NCBI GenBank assembly: GCA_049670505.1 | Contig: JBATTK010000133.1 | Coordinates: 5,331 to 69,330, forward strand | Length of the DNA: 64,000 nt | Origin: JBATTK01 sp049670505 | GTDB lineage: Bacteria > Bacteroidota > Bacteroidia > Flavobacteriales > Flavobacteriaceae | Direction of reading: 5' to 3' | Shown here: one piece after another, positions 46,223 to 56,876 of the stretch | Layout of the letters: the number at the start of each line of letters is the position of its first letter | How positions within the stretch are numbered: the first letter of the stretch is position 1 | Made by a program: the position numbers and the translations under genes | The notes under the pieces: model-generated | Seen by the model: only the letters and a program-made list of their open reading frames with translations | The model's database searches: none | What the model was told of the DNA's origin: nothing

Positions 46223-48520
46223 ATGAGCAAACAAAAGGATAGAAGGGATGCCTTGGATTATCATTCCAAACCACAACCAGGAAAGATAAAGATTGTCCCT
46301 ACCAAACCCTACGCCAAACAGCGCGATTTGGCACTTGCGTATTCTCCCGGTGTAGCCGAACCCTGCTTGGAAATCGAAAAAGACAAGGAAAACGTTTATA
46401 AATACACGGCAAAGGGAAATATTGTGGCCATAATCAGCAATGGTACCGCTGTCCTAGGGTTGGGCGATATTGGGCCCGAAGCTTCCAAACCTGTAATGGA
46501 AGGTAAGAGTCTTTTGTTTAAGATTTTTGCGGATATCGATGGTATAGATATTGAATTGGATACCAAGGATGTCGATAAATTTATTGAGACGGTAAAGACC
46601 ATTGCCCCAACTTTTGGAGGAATCAACCTTGAGGATATCAAAGCACCGGAGGCCTTTGAAATTGAAAGAAGGTTAAAGGAAGAGTTGGATATTCCAGTGA
46701 TGCACGATGATCAACATGGTACCGCGATTATTTCCGCGGCCGCATTGCTCAACGCCTTGGAAATAACTAAAAAAGCTATTGAAAAAATACGTATCGTGGT
46801 CAGTGGAGCAGGAGCTGCCGCTGTTTCCTGCACACGTTTGTACAAGGCTTTCGGGGCCGTTGACAAAAATATCGTTATGGTAGATAGCAAGGGTGTCATC
46901 CGAAAAGATCGGGAGCATCTTACGAAAGAAAAATTGGAATTTGCGACCGAAAGGAAAATAGACACCTTGGAAGAGGCCATGCAAGACGCCGATGTTTTTA
47001 TTGGTCTTTCCAGAGCGGATATCGTTACCCCTAAAATGCTGACCATTATGGCAGATAACCCCATCGTTTTTGCTATGGCCAATCCCGACCCGGAGATCGC
47101 CTATGATTTGGCCTGTAGCACAAGAAAGGATATTATAATGGCCACTGGGCGTTCCGACCATCCCAACCAGGTGAACAACGTTCTGGGGTTCCCTTTTATT
47201 TTTAGGGGAGCTTTGGATGTTAGGGCCACTAAAATTAATGAAGCGATGAAAATGGCGGCGGTCAAGGCCCTGGCGGACCTTGCCAAGGAACCCGTACCCG
47301 AACAGGTAAATATTGCCTACGGAAAGACCAGACTTACGTTTGGCAAGCATTATATCATACCCAAACCCTTTGATCCCCGACTTATAGCGGAAATACCACC
47401 CGCCGTCGCAAAAGCGGCGATGGATAGCGGTATCGCCAAAAAACCAATTGAAGACTGGGAAAACTACAAAGAAGAACTGTTACAACGTTTAGGCAGTGAT
47501 AACAAAGTGGTACGCTTACTGCATGATAGGGCCCGTCTGAATGCAAAAAAAATCGTTTTCGCCGAGGCCGATCAACTCGATGTTCTAAAAGCCGCGCAGA
47601 TTGCGTACGATGAGGGCATAGCGGAACCTATTTTATTAGGGAACAAAGAAATTATTCAAGAGTTAAAAAAAGAACTGGAATTTGATGCGGACGTGCCTAT
47701 CGTGGACCCGATTTCGGAACAATCCAAGGACAAAAGAAATCAATACGCAACAAAATATTGGGAAAACAGAAACAGAAGTGGCGTTACGCTATATGGGGCC
47801 CATATAAAAATGCGCGAACGCAATTATTTTGGCGCCATGATGTTGCTAGAAGGTGATGCGGACGGAATGATTTCTGGCTATTCCAGGGCATATCCCGCCG
47901 TGGTAAAGCCAATTTTCGAGGTCATCGGAAGGGCTTCGAGGGTTAAAAGAGTGGCTACCGTCAATATCATGACTTCCAACAGGGGGCCGTTGTTCCTAGC
48001 GGATACCTCCATTAATATTGATCCCAATGCAGAAGAGATCGCAGAGATTGCCCAAATGACGGCAAATGTGGCATCTACTTTTGGATTTGAACCCGTAATG
48101 GCCTTATTATCCTATGCCAATTTTGGTTCGTCTTCGCATCCGAATGCCAAAAAAGTAAGGGAGGCCGTAAAAATTTTACATGAAAATTGTCCCAATATTG
48201 TGGTCGATGGTGAAATACAAACGGATTTTGCACTGAACAAAAATCTGCGTCAAAGTAAATTCCCGTTTTCTAAATTGGCAGGAAAAAAAGTCAATACCCT
48301 GATTTTTCCTAATTTGGAGTCTGCAAATATCACCTATAAATTGCTAAAAGAACTGAACGGGGCGGACTCTATAGGGCCTATAATGGTAGGACTTAGAAAA
48401 TCGGTACATATTCTTCAATTGGGGGCCAGTGTGGATGAAATGGTCAATATGACGGCAGTTGCGGTAATAGACGCCCAGGAAAGGGAAAAAAGGAAGGAAG
48501 CCAAATTAGGGTATAAGTAA
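46223..48520 (+). CDS. maeB: NADP-dependent malic enzyme with C-terminal phosphotransacetylase-like domain
   Basis: 765 residues. Residues 1-430 form the malic enzyme (YSPGVAEPC, VLGLGDIGPEASKPVMEGK, KAPEAFEIERRL, MHDDQHGTA, VSGAGAAAVSC for NADP, and FAMANPDPEI). Residues about 440-765 resemble phosphotransacetylase, a fused regulatory domain in MaeB. It decarboxylates malate to pyruvate, giving NADPH. It lies before ruvA in the order usual for this family. A TAAATTTG box at 46196-46203 may be the -7 element. Confidence 0.95.
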   Translation: MSKQKDRRDALDYHSKPQPGKIKIVPTKPYAKQRDLALAYSPGVAEPCLEIEKDKENVYKYTAKGNIVAIISNGTAVLGLGDIGPEASKPVMEGKSLLFKIFADIDGIDIELDTKDVDKFIETVKTIAPTFGGINLEDIKAPEAFEIERRLKEELDIPVMHDDQHGTAIISAAALLNALEITKKAIEKIRIVVSGAGAAAVSCTRLYKAFGAVDKNIVMVDSKGVIRKDREHLTKEKLEFATERKIDTLEEAMQDADVFIGLSRADIVTPKMLTIMADNPIVFAMANPDPEIAYDLACSTRKDIIMATGRSDHPNQVNNVLGFPFIFRGALDVRATKINEAMKMAAVKALADLAKEPVPEQVNIAYGKTRLTFGKHYIIPKPFDPRLIAEIPPAVAKAAMDSGIAKKPIEDWENYKEELLQRLGSDNKVVRLLHDRARLNAKKIVFAEADQLDVLKAAQIAYDEGIAEPILLGNKEIIQELKKELEFDADVPIVDPISEQSKDKRNQYATKYWENRNRSGVTLYGAHIKMRERNYFGAMMLLEGDADGMISGYSRAYPAVVKPIFEVIGRASRVKRVATVNIMTSNRGPLFLADTSINIDPNAEEIAEIAQMTANVASTFGFEPVMALLSYANFGSSSHPNAKKVREAVKILHENCPNIVVDGEIQTDFALNKNLRQSKFPFSKLAGKKVNTLIFPNLESANITYKLLKELNGADSIGPIMVGLRKSVHILQLGASVDEMVNMTAVAVIDAQEREKRKEAKLGYK

Positions 48521-48783
48521 ATGGGCCGATAATCTTTGGTTGACAGTAATGGGTATTGAGTAGGAAGTATACAGCGTTGGCTCAAAGCTTATGAATTGGC
48601 AATTAATAGGTTAGATACGTAATGAGTAGGTTATAGGTTAATGGATTATTGATCAGAAAGTAGTACAGAGTGCCCTGATTTTGGGCGCTAAGCTTAGGGC
48701 CTATGATTAAAGGATACTGGTGAATTGGCAGTAGGTAAAAAAAGTAGGGATTTTACGATTTGGACCAAAAATTTCGGATCTTC
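48521..48783. other. Heptad-phased intergenic DNA before the ATCTAAC array
   Basis: The 342-bp gap between maeB and ruvA contains no gene. In 7-bp register, 48541-48575 reads TGACAGT, AATGGGT, ATTGAGT, AGGAAGT, ATACAGC. Around 48600-48655 it reads AATAGGT, TAGATAC, GTAATGA, GTAGGTT, ATAGGTT, AATGGAT. The phase is lost after about 48660, where a GCCC/GGGC hairpin appears. Confidence 0.5.
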
Positions 48784-48860
48784 ATCTAACATCTAACATC
48801 TAACATCTAACATCTAACATCTAACATCTAACATCTAACATCTAACATCTAACATCTAAC
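48784..48860. repeat. Perfect heptamer array ATCTAAC x11
   Basis: Eleven identical copies of ATCTAAC (77 bp) end 2 bp before the ruvA ATG at 48863. A perfect array this close to a start codon replaces any ribosome-binding region and is prone to length change by slippage. Confidence 0.97.
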
Positions 48861-48862
48861 AT

Positions 48863-49444
48863 ATGATAACCCATCTAAAGGGAAAATTGGTTGAAAAGAA
48901 CCCCACTTATGTGATTATTGAATGCGCTGGCGTAGGCTATTTTGTAAATATTTCACTGCATACATTTTCCAAGATAGAGGATACGGAAAATATACAGTTG
49001 TTTACGCATCTTCAGGTAAAGGAGGATTCCCATACTTTGTTCGGTTTTGCGGAGAAATCCGAGCGCGACATATTCCGGTTATTAATATCGGTTTCCGGGA
49101 TCGGTTCAAGTACGGCAAGGACTATGCTGTCTTCCATGTCACCTTTCCAGATCAGGGATGCAATCGCCCTGGGAGATGTAGCATCCATACAAGCGGTAAA
49201 AGGCATTGGTCTCAAAACTGCACAGCGGGTAATTTTGGATTTAAAGGACAAGGTTTTAAAAATCTACGATATTGACGAAGTTTCCACTATTTCAAACAAT
49301 ACAAATAAAGAAGAAGCGTTATCTGCATTAGAGGTTCTTGGATTTGTCAGAAAACACGCCGAAAAGGCTGTTGACAGGGTTTTAAGCCAAGATTCTTCGC
49401 TAAGCGTAGAGGACATTATAAAATATACGCTGAAAAATTTGTAA
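48863..49444 (+). CDS. ruvA: Holliday junction branch migration protein RuvA
   Basis: Tetrameric junction-binding partner of RuvB, 193 residues, normal length. N-terminal OB fold (MITHLKGKLVEKNPTYVIIECAGVGYFVNIS), tandem helix-hairpin-helix motifs (VSGIGSSTARTML and VKGIGLKTAQRVILDLKDK), acidic linker and a C-terminal RuvB-binding domain (EEALSALEVLGFVRKHAEKAV). Start chosen because it follows the repeat array directly and matches family N-termini. sprA begins 5 bp downstream. Confidence 0.96.
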   Translation: MITHLKGKLVEKNPTYVIIECAGVGYFVNISLHTFSKIEDTENIQLFTHLQVKEDSHTLFGFAEKSERDIFRLLISVSGIGSSTARTMLSSMSPFQIRDAIALGDVASIQAVKGIGLKTAQRVILDLKDKVLKIYDIDEVSTISNNTNKEEALSALEVLGFVRKHAEKAVDRVLSQDSSLSVEDIIKYTLKNL

Positions 49445-49449
49445 TAAGT

Positions 49450-52400
49450 TTGAAAACAGGGGCAAAATTATTTCTTAAATCATCTTTATTTAAGCTTTTT
49501 TTCCTATCCGTCATTTTTCTTGGGGCCACACAAATTACCATGGCCCAAGAAACCAATGAACAGGAAGTGGATTCCGTTACCCAAGAGAGGGATTCCGTTA
49601 AAACAGGATTTGCTTTAGGTAGGATAGCTATTCAAAACCCCAACAGTATAGTTTCCAAATATATTTATGACCCTAAATTAGACCGATATGTCTATTCGGA
49701 GAGTGTAGGTGATTTTAATATCAGCTATCCCATAATCCTTACCCCTGAGCAGTACAGGGAGCTCGTCCGAAAAGAGGATATGAAGTCCTACTTTAAAGAA
49801 AAAATAGATGCCTTTTCCGGTAAAAAAGAGGGGAGTGAGGAAGCTCGGAAAAATCTATTGCCCAATTTTTATGTCAATAGTAGCTTTTTTGAGTCCGTAT
49901 TCGGTGGGAATACCATAGAGGTAATTCCGCAAGGTTCGGTAGCCATCGATCTTGGGGTTATTTGGCAAAAAAATGACAATCCGGCCCTATCACCTAGAAA
50001 CCGTACGAACCTTTCTTTTGATTTTGATCAGCGCATCAGCCTTAGTATGCTAGGGAAAGTAGGGGAACGGTTACAAGTGACGGCAAATTATGATACCGAG
50101 GCGACTTTTGATTTTCAAAATCTGGTAAAACTGGACTATACACCAACCGAGGACGATATCATACAGTCCATAGAAGTAGGTAATGTAAATATGCCCCTAA
50201 ATAGTTCGCTTATTACCGGTGCACAAAGTTTGTTCGGGGTAAAAACAAAATTACAATTCGGCAGTACTACGGTAACAGCCGTTTTTTCCGAACAACGTTC
50301 CCAAAGTAATACGGTAGTTGCACAAGGGGGAGGCACGGTAAACGATTTTGAAATAACAGCCTTGGATTATGATGAGGATAAACACTTTTTCCTCGCACAA
50401 TTCTTTAGGGACCAGTATGATGACGCACTTGCAAATTATCCGTTTATTCGAAGTCAGGTACAAATAACACGTTTAGAGGTATGGGTCACGAACAGAAGTC
50501 AACAGACGCTGAATGTAAGAAATGTGGTGGCCATTCAGGATTTGGGAGAGTTCAATTCGGATCAGACAAGAATAGGACAGCAAAACGGTGACCCGGCAGG
50601 TTTTTTTAATATTTCTTCCGCTGGGGATTTGCCAAGGAATAATGCCAATGATTATGATCCTGAATTAATTGGTACTGCCGAGGGAGTTTTAACACCGGCC
50701 ATCCGCGATATCGCTACAGTGGATGATGGATTTAACATTACAGGACCCTACACGGCCAACGAAGGGTTTGATTATGCCATACTGGAAAATGCGAGAAAGT
50801 TAGATCAGGGAAGGGATTATCAATTCAATACCCAATTGGGCTATATCTCCCTAAACCAACGTCTAAGTAACGATGAGGTACTGGGAGTGGCCTTTCAGTA
50901 TACTTTCAATGGAGAAGTGTACCAGGTAGGGGAATTTGCAAATGGAGGTGTCGATGCCACTACGGTAGCGCCGGGCGTTGATAATCCGATCATCAACAAT
51001 AACACCTTGGTGCTAAAACTTCTAAAAAGTAATATCACCAATGTTAGCGATCCTATTTGGGATCTGATGATGAAGAATATTTATTCAACAGGTGCTTTTC
51101 AGTTAAGTCAAGAAGACTTTAGGTTGAATATCCTGTATTCCGATCCTACCCCCAGAAACTACATCACTCCTGTTGAGCCTTTTCCCGTAATCGGGGGAGT
51201 ACCGTTGGAAGAACGTATTTTATTGGATGTCTTTAATTGGGATCGGTTAAATGTTTACAATGACGTACAGCCCAGAGGTGATGGTTTTTTTGATTTTGTA
51301 TCCGGAATAACCGTAGATACCCAATCGGGAAGTGTTATTTTCACTAAGGTAGAACCTTTTGGTGAATTCTTGTTCGAATTGCTCGGGGGAGGAGTCTATG
51401 ACGTGGAAAACGATCAAGGCTATAATGAAAATCAGCAAAAGTATGTTTTTAGAAATCTGTATGCGAATACCAAAGCGGCATCTTTGCAAGATGCGGAGAA
51501 AAATAGATTTTTATTAAAAGGGCGCTACAAGTCAGAAGGGAGCAATGGTATTCCCATTGGGGCGTTTAATGTGCCTAGAGGTTCGGTAAGGGTTACTGCG
51601 GGAGGAAGGCAATTACAGGAAGGCATAGATTATACGGTAAACTATCAGGCGGGAACGGTACAGATCATTGATCCCAGCTTGGAAAATTCCGATACCCCTA
51701 TCAATATTTCCGTAGAAAACAACGCTGTTTTTGGACAACAGACCAGAAGGTTTGCCGGAATTAATGTGGAGCATCAATTTAATGAAAAATTTGTTTTAGG
51801 CGGAACCTTTTTGAACCTGAACGAGCGTCCCTTGACACAAAAAGCGAATTTTGGGGTAGAACCGGTGAACAATACGATATTTGGTCTGAACGGAAATTTT
51901 TCTACCGAGGTTCCCTTCCTCACCAGATTGGTAAATAAACTACCTAATGTAGATACCGATGTGCCTTCTAACGTATCCATTCGTGGGGAAGTGGCATTTT
52001 TAAAGCCCAATTCTCCCAAAAACGCGGATTTTCAGGGAGAGACTACCACCTATGTAGATGATTTTGAGGGTGCTCAGGCTTTGATCGATATACGATCATC
52101 GTTGGGATGGTCCTTGGCAAGTACGCCCTTGGAATTTTTAAATGAGAGCGAAGATGATTTGGAAACGGGTTATGAGCGGGGAAAAATGGCATGGTATACC
52201 ATAGATCCCATCTTTTATACCAATCAGCGCCCCTCCGGTATTAGTGATAATGACATTTCTACCAATGCGGCACGTAGGGTATTCGTTGATGAAGTCTTCC
52301 CCCAGATAGATATTGCCCAAGGACAGACCACGGTTCAGAACACCTTGGACTTAGTTTATTACCCCAATCAAAAAGGACCTTATAACAACAACCCGAATTT

Positions 52401-55400
52401 TGAAGCTGAGCAACCCAACGAAAAATGGGGCGGTATCATGCGGTCTTTGAGCAGCACCAATTTTGAACAGTCCAATGTAGAATTTGTACAATTTTGGGTC
52501 TTAGATCCTTATGTAGACGGTATTGCTACAGGAACGGGAGAACTGGTCATTAACCTTGGGAATATCTCCGAGGATATATTGGATGACGGAAGAAAACAAT
52601 ATGAAAATGGGCTTCCGGGCGTCAACAGTAACGATCTAACGACCCCTACCGTATGGGGTAGGGTGCCCTCAACACAATCTTTGGTCTACGCATTTGATGC
52701 CGACGAAACCAATAGGGGTTTACAGGATTTAGGGTTCGATGGTAATGATGATAATGACGAGGCATCCATTTACACGAATAACACGGGTAGCGACCCTGCT
52801 TTGGATAACTATCAATACTATTTAAATAGGGATGGCAATATCTTGGAACGCTATTTGGATTTTAATAACCCGCAAGGGAATTCACCTGTAGAGGTAACCA
52901 ATACCAATAGGGGCTCTACCACCTTGCCCGATGTGGAGGATATTGATAGGGACCTTACCATGAATACGGTGAACAGTTACTATGAGTACAGAATACAGAT
53001 TAAGCCCAATACCACTATAGATGACCAATACGTGACCGATATTCGGGAACAGGTATTATCCGGAAGCCGTATTCCCAACGGAACGGAAGTCAGGGGTCGT
53101 TGGATACAATATAAGATTCCGTTAACCGATTTCACAAATGCCGTTGGCGGAATTGCCGATTTTAGGTCCATCAGTTTTATGCGGATGTACCTTACCGGTT
53201 TTTCGGACGATGTGATTTTACGTTTTGCGACCTTGGACCTGGTCAGGGGAGATTGGCGAACCTATACCAGAACGCTTCAGACCGATGAGGACGATCCCGC
53301 CGATGATGGCACTACCTTGGACGTAAACGCCGTTAATATAGAGGAAAACGAAGATAGGATACCTATTCCCTATGTGCTGCCTCCAGGAGTGGTGAGGGAA
53401 CAATTGAACAATAACAATACAATTATTCGCCAAAATGAACAATCCTTGTCCATTATCGTAGAAAACTTGGAACCGGAAGATTCAAGAGGTGTTTTTAAGA
53501 ACATTAACATAGATGTGCGTCAATATGAAAAAATGCGGATGTTTATGCATGCCGAAAAGGTAAGTGACGGGGATTATGGAGATGATGAGACGCCCTTGGT
53601 AGGTTTTTTACGGATAGGAACCGACTTCTCCCAGAATTTTTATCAGATAGAATTGCCTTTGCGATTTACTCCCTTTGGTTCTGCTGCCCCTGACGATGTT
53701 TGGCCAGAAGAAAACGAATTAAATTTTTCATTGGACGATTTAAGGAGGGTAAAGACGGAGGGAATAGCAAACGGAACTTTGGGCGAAATCAATTTTTATG
53801 AAATCGTTGATGGAGAAGTGGTGTTGGTAGATGAATTTGCTCCAAGGACATTGGGGAGAATACGTATAGGAATACGGGGTAATCCTTCGTTGGGCAGTAT
53901 CAGGGGTATGATGGTCGGGATTAAAAATATAGACAATCTACCGGCCCGGGGAGAAATATGGTATAATGAACTGCGTTTGGCAGGTTTGGATAACAATGGT
54001 GGTTGGGCGGCAGTTGCCGCCATAGATGCAAATATGGCGGATTTCGCCAATGTAACGGCCACTGGAGCCAGAAGTACATCCGGTTTTGGAGCTTTGGACC
54101 AAAGGCCAAATGAACGATTACGGGAAGATGCCATATCCTATGATGTGGTGACCAATGTGAATGTGGGCCAATTGTTCCCTAAAAAATGGGGGCTTCAAAT
54201 TCCTTTCAATTATGGTATCGCGGAACAATTGATCACTCCGGAATTTGATCCCGTATACGACGACCTTAAATTGGATGACCGTATCGCTGCTGCGGATACA
54301 CCCGAGGAAGCGGAAACGATAAAACAACAGGCAGAGGATTATACCAAAAGGACAAGTATTAACTTTATTGGTGTTAGAAAAGATAGGGGAGAGGAAGCAG
54401 AGGCCAATTTCTATGATATAGAAAATTTTACGTTCAACTACTCCTATAATGAAACCGATCACCGCGATTTTGAAATTGCGAGCCTAAGAGATCAAAATGT
54501 AGTCACCGGTTTTGTCTATAATCACAGCTTTAAGCCGGCACCCGTAGCTCCTTTTGCCAAAAAGGATTCTCTGTTTACGGGCCAATATTGGCAATGGCTA
54601 AAGGAGTTGAATTTTAATCTCTTGCCCACTAGCATATCGGTAAACTCCAATATCAATAGGGCTTTTAATCAACAGCGGTTCAGGGATGTTTTGGAACCGG
54701 GAGTAGAAGCTCTGGATTTGCCCTTGTTGCAGCAACGCAATTATTTGTTCAATTGGCAATATGCCTTAAATTATAGTTTGACCAAATCTTTACGGGTAAA
54801 CCTAACCGCATCCAACAACAACATTGTCCGGAATTATTTTGAAGAAGAAGGAGATCCCAGTTCCCTTATAGACCCCGACCTTAATCTATGGGACGGTTTC
54901 TTTGATGTGGGGGAACCCAATAGGCATTCGCAGCAGATGCAGGTTAACTATGAATTGCCCTTGAACAAAATACCTGCTCTGGATTTTATCAATGCCCAGT
55001 ACACCTATACCAGTAATTTTGATTGGCAACGTGGGGGGGATGCCCTCAACGAGGTAATCCGCACTACTCCAGGACAAGAAGGGGTATCCATTAGTACGGT
55101 ACAAAATGCCAACACCCATAATTTGACCGCTGCATTGAGTATGCAACGTTTCTACGACCGTATCGGTTTAAAGAAAAGGGGAAGTAAAGGAACAGCTACC
55201 AATAACAATTTCCGAAGGGATAAAGCTGGAAACGCTGCGGAGGGAGATCAGAAAAAACCTAAAGGAAAGACCAGTGGCCTATTTAACACGGTAGTAGATA
55301 TTGTGACTATGGTAAAACGGTTGAACATCAACTATAACGAAAGTAATGGAACCGTACTTCCGGGATATACCCAGTCAGTAGGTTTTGTAGGAACTACCAG

Positions 55401-56631
55401 ACCCACCTTGGGCTTTGTGTTCGGTAGTCAATCCGATGTGCGTTTTGAAGCCGCACGTAATGGATGGTTGACCACCTTTCCCGAGTTTAACGAGCAATTT
55501 ATACAGCGCACCAATAAACAACTTAATATTACCGCTACCGCACAGCCTACGCAAGACCTTACCATAGATTTAGTGGCGGATAGGCAATTTTCCAGTAGCT
55601 TTCAGGAGAACTTTAACATAGAGGACGGTGAATATGTGCCCTTGACCCCCAATACCTTTGGTAATTTCAGTATTTCAACGGTAATGATCGGGACCATCTT
55701 TGGTAAGAGCGACGAGTTTGACTCCGAGGCCTTCGAAACTTTTAAGGACAATAGGATTACCATAGCGAATAGGTTGGTTGCCGATCGAAATCAGGATACC
55801 GGTAATGTAGATGCCGATGGTTTCCCCGAGCTTTATGGAAAAACAAGTCAGGATGTACTGCTGCCCGCTTTCTTTGCCGCCTATACGGGTCAGAGTGCGG
55901 ATCGTGTAAATTTGGATGCGTTCAGGGATATCCCCATTCCCAATTGGAATATTAAGTATACCGGTCTTATGAAGAACAAATGGTTCAAGAAAAAGTTCAA
56001 ACGTTTTTCTTTAAGCCATGGTTATAGGGCTTCCTACAGCATCAATTCCTTTCAGACCAATTTGGTAAGAACGCAACTTGAAACAGAAAACGCACCTACC
56101 GTAGATCCTGTAACAGAGGATCAATTACCAGTGAATATTATAAATAATGTGGTGCTCAACGATCAGTTCAATCCCTTGGTGCGGGTAGATTTTGAGATGA
56201 AGAACTCGTTGAGCGTTATTGCCGAGGTACGAACGGATAGGGCCTTGTCCTTAAGTTTCGATAACAATCTCCTAACGGAGATCAACGGCAAGGAATATAC
56301 CGTTGGATTGGGTTATCGATTTAAAGATGTAAAGTTCGTAACGAATATAGGGGGAGAAAAACAACGTTTAAAGGGCGACCTTAACCTTAAGGCCGATGTA
56401 TCTCTTAGGGATAACATAACGATTATTAGAAATTTGGATATCGATAACAACCAGATTACCTCCGGACAGAACTTATTGTCCATAAAGTTTACTGCGGATT
56501 ATGCCTTGAACAAAAATCTAAATGCGCTATTTTTCTACGATCATTCTTTTTCTCAATTCGCCGTGTCAACGGCTTTCCCGCAAACCACTATAAATGCGGG
56601 CTTTACAATTAGATATAATTTTGGAAACTAA
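49450..56631 (+). CDS. sprA: SprA, giant outer-membrane translocon of the type IX secretion / gliding system
   Basis: 2393 residues, the usual size of SprA, the 36-strand outer-membrane barrel through which type IX substrates pass. The signal peptide is hydrophobic at about residues 12-32 (ending ITMAQ). The start codon is probably TTG 49450, since no ATG stands upstream of the leader in frame. The body shows alternating short beta-strands, repeated Asp/Asn turns, the long plug-like segment with VDDFEGAQALIDIRSSLGW (about 860), and a C-terminal strand ending in FTIRYNFGN. It is the only T9SS gene here. Likely translated together with ruvA (5-bp gap). Confidence 0.95.
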   Translation: MKTGAKLFLKSSLFKLFFLSVIFLGATQITMAQETNEQEVDSVTQERDSVKTGFALGRIAIQNPNSIVSKYIYDPKLDRYVYSESVGDFNISYPIILTPEQYRELVRKEDMKSYFKEKIDAFSGKKEGSEEARKNLLPNFYVNSSFFESVFGGNTIEVIPQGSVAIDLGVIWQKNDNPALSPRNRTNLSFDFDQRISLSMLGKVGERLQVTANYDTEATFDFQNLVKLDYTPTEDDIIQSIEVGNVNMPLNSSLITGAQSLFGVKTKLQFGSTTVTAVFSEQRSQSNTVVAQGGGTVNDFEITALDYDEDKHFFLAQFFRDQYDDALANYPFIRSQVQITRLEVWVTNRSQQTLNVRNVVAIQDLGEFNSDQTRIGQQNGDPAGFFNISSAGDLPRNNANDYDPELIGTAEGVLTPAIRDIATVDDGFNITGPYTANEGFDYAILENARKLDQGRDYQFNTQLGYISLNQRLSNDEVLGVAFQYTFNGEVYQVGEFANGGVDATTVAPGVDNPIINNNTLVLKLLKSNITNVSDPIWDLMMKNIYSTGAFQLSQEDFRLNILYSDPTPRNYITPVEPFPVIGGVPLEERILLDVFNWDRLNVYNDVQPRGDGFFDFVSGITVDTQSGSVIFTKVEPFGEFLFELLGGGVYDVENDQGYNENQQKYVFRNLYANTKAASLQDAEKNRFLLKGRYKSEGSNGIPIGAFNVPRGSVRVTAGGRQLQEGIDYTVNYQAGTVQIIDPSLENSDTPINISVENNAVFGQQTRRFAGINVEHQFNEKFVLGGTFLNLNERPLTQKANFGVEPVNNTIFGLNGNFSTEVPFLTRLVNKLPNVDTDVPSNVSIRGEVAFLKPNSPKNADFQGETTTYVDDFEGAQALIDIRSSLGWSLASTPLEFLNESEDDLETGYERGKMAWYTIDPIFYTNQRPSGISDNDISTNAARRVFVDEVFPQIDIAQGQTTVQNTLDLVYYPNQKGPYNNNPNFEAEQPNEKWGGIMRSLSSTNFEQSNVEFVQFWVLDPYVDGIATGTGELVINLGNISEDILDDGRKQYENGLPGVNSNDLTTPTVWGRVPSTQSLVYAFDADETNRGLQDLGFDGNDDNDEASIYTNNTGSDPALDNYQYYLNRDGNILERYLDFNNPQGNSPVEVTNTNRGSTTLPDVEDIDRDLTMNTVNSYYEYRIQIKPNTTIDDQYVTDIREQVLSGSRIPNGTEVRGRWIQYKIPLTDFTNAVGGIADFRSISFMRMYLTGFSDDVILRFATLDLVRGDWRTYTRTLQTDEDDPADDGTTLDVNAVNIEENEDRIPIPYVLPPGVVREQLNNNNTIIRQNEQSLSIIVENLEPEDSRGVFKNINIDVRQYEKMRMFMHAEKVSDGDYGDDETPLVGFLRIGTDFSQNFYQIELPLRFTPFGSAAPDDVWPEENELNFSLDDLRRVKTEGIANGTLGEINFYEIVDGEVVLVDEFAPRTLGRIRIGIRGNPSLGSIRGMMVGIKNIDNLPARGEIWYNELRLAGLDNNGGWAAVAAIDANMADFANVTATGARSTSGFGALDQRPNERLREDAISYDVVTNVNVGQLFPKKWGLQIPFNYGIAEQLITPEFDPVYDDLKLDDRIAAADTPEEAETIKQQAEDYTKRTSINFIGVRKDRGEEAEANFYDIENFTFNYSYNETDHRDFEIASLRDQNVVTGFVYNHSFKPAPVAPFAKKDSLFTGQYWQWLKELNFNLLPTSISVNSNINRAFNQQRFRDVLEPGVEALDLPLLQQRNYLFNWQYALNYSLTKSLRVNLTASNNNIVRNYFEEEGDPSSLIDPDLNLWDGFFDVGEPNRHSQQMQVNYELPLNKIPALDFINAQYTYTSNFDWQRGGDALNEVIRTTPGQEGVSISTVQNANTHNLTAALSMQRFYDRIGLKKRGSKGTATNNNFRRDKAGNAAEGDQKKPKGKTSGLFNTVVDIVTMVKRLNINYNESNGTVLPGYTQSVGFVGTTRPTLGFVFGSQSDVRFEAARNGWLTTFPEFNEQFIQRTNKQLNITATAQPTQDLTIDLVADRQFSSSFQENFNIEDGEYVPLTPNTFGNFSISTVMIGTIFGKSDEFDSEAFETFKDNRITIANRLVADRNQDTGNVDADGFPELYGKTSQDVLLPAFFAAYTGQSADRVNLDAFRDIPIPNWNIKYTGLMKNKWFKKKFKRFSLSHGYRASYSINSFQTNLVRTQLETENAPTVDPVTEDQLPVNIINNVVLNDQFNPLVRVDFEMKNSLSVIAEVRTDRALSLSFDNNLLTEINGKEYTVGLGYRFKDVKFVTNIGGEKQRLKGDLNLKADVSLRDNITIIRNLDIDNNQITSGQNLLSIKFTADYALNKNLNALFFYDHSFSQFAVSTAFPQTTINAGFTIRYNFGN

Positions 56632-56876
56632 GGCCTGAAAAGCTCAAGTTTTCCAAAGACCTAAGGACAAAAGACAAAAGACAAAAGACGAAAGACGGAA
56701 GACGGAAGACCGGAAATCAGTGTTCGGAAACTAGAAACTGAAAACCAAGACCTTGAACCTTAACCCTTGAGCCAAACTCCTAGAAACCAGAAACGGAACT
56801 CCTGCCAACTGACACTGCTTACTGAAGACTGTTTTTCCAAAAACCAAAACCTTGAACCGTAAACCTTGAACTTATT
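56632..56876. repeat. Heptad-phased array after sprA (GACRRAA then degenerate units)
   Basis: 56666-56714 holds seven units: GACAAAA x3, GACGAAA, GACGGAA x2, GACCGGA. The text continues in the same 7-bp style (GAAACTA, GAAACTG, AAAACCA, AGACCTT, GAACCTT, AACCCTT, GAGCCAA and so on) to about 56830, where CTTACTG, AAGACTG appear, shared with the array at 16933. No ORF. Confidence 0.75.

Noticed and set aside
48784..48860. Possible CRISPR array (tandem repeats before ruvA)
   Set aside because: The 7-bp units are back to back with no spacers, and no cas gene is near.
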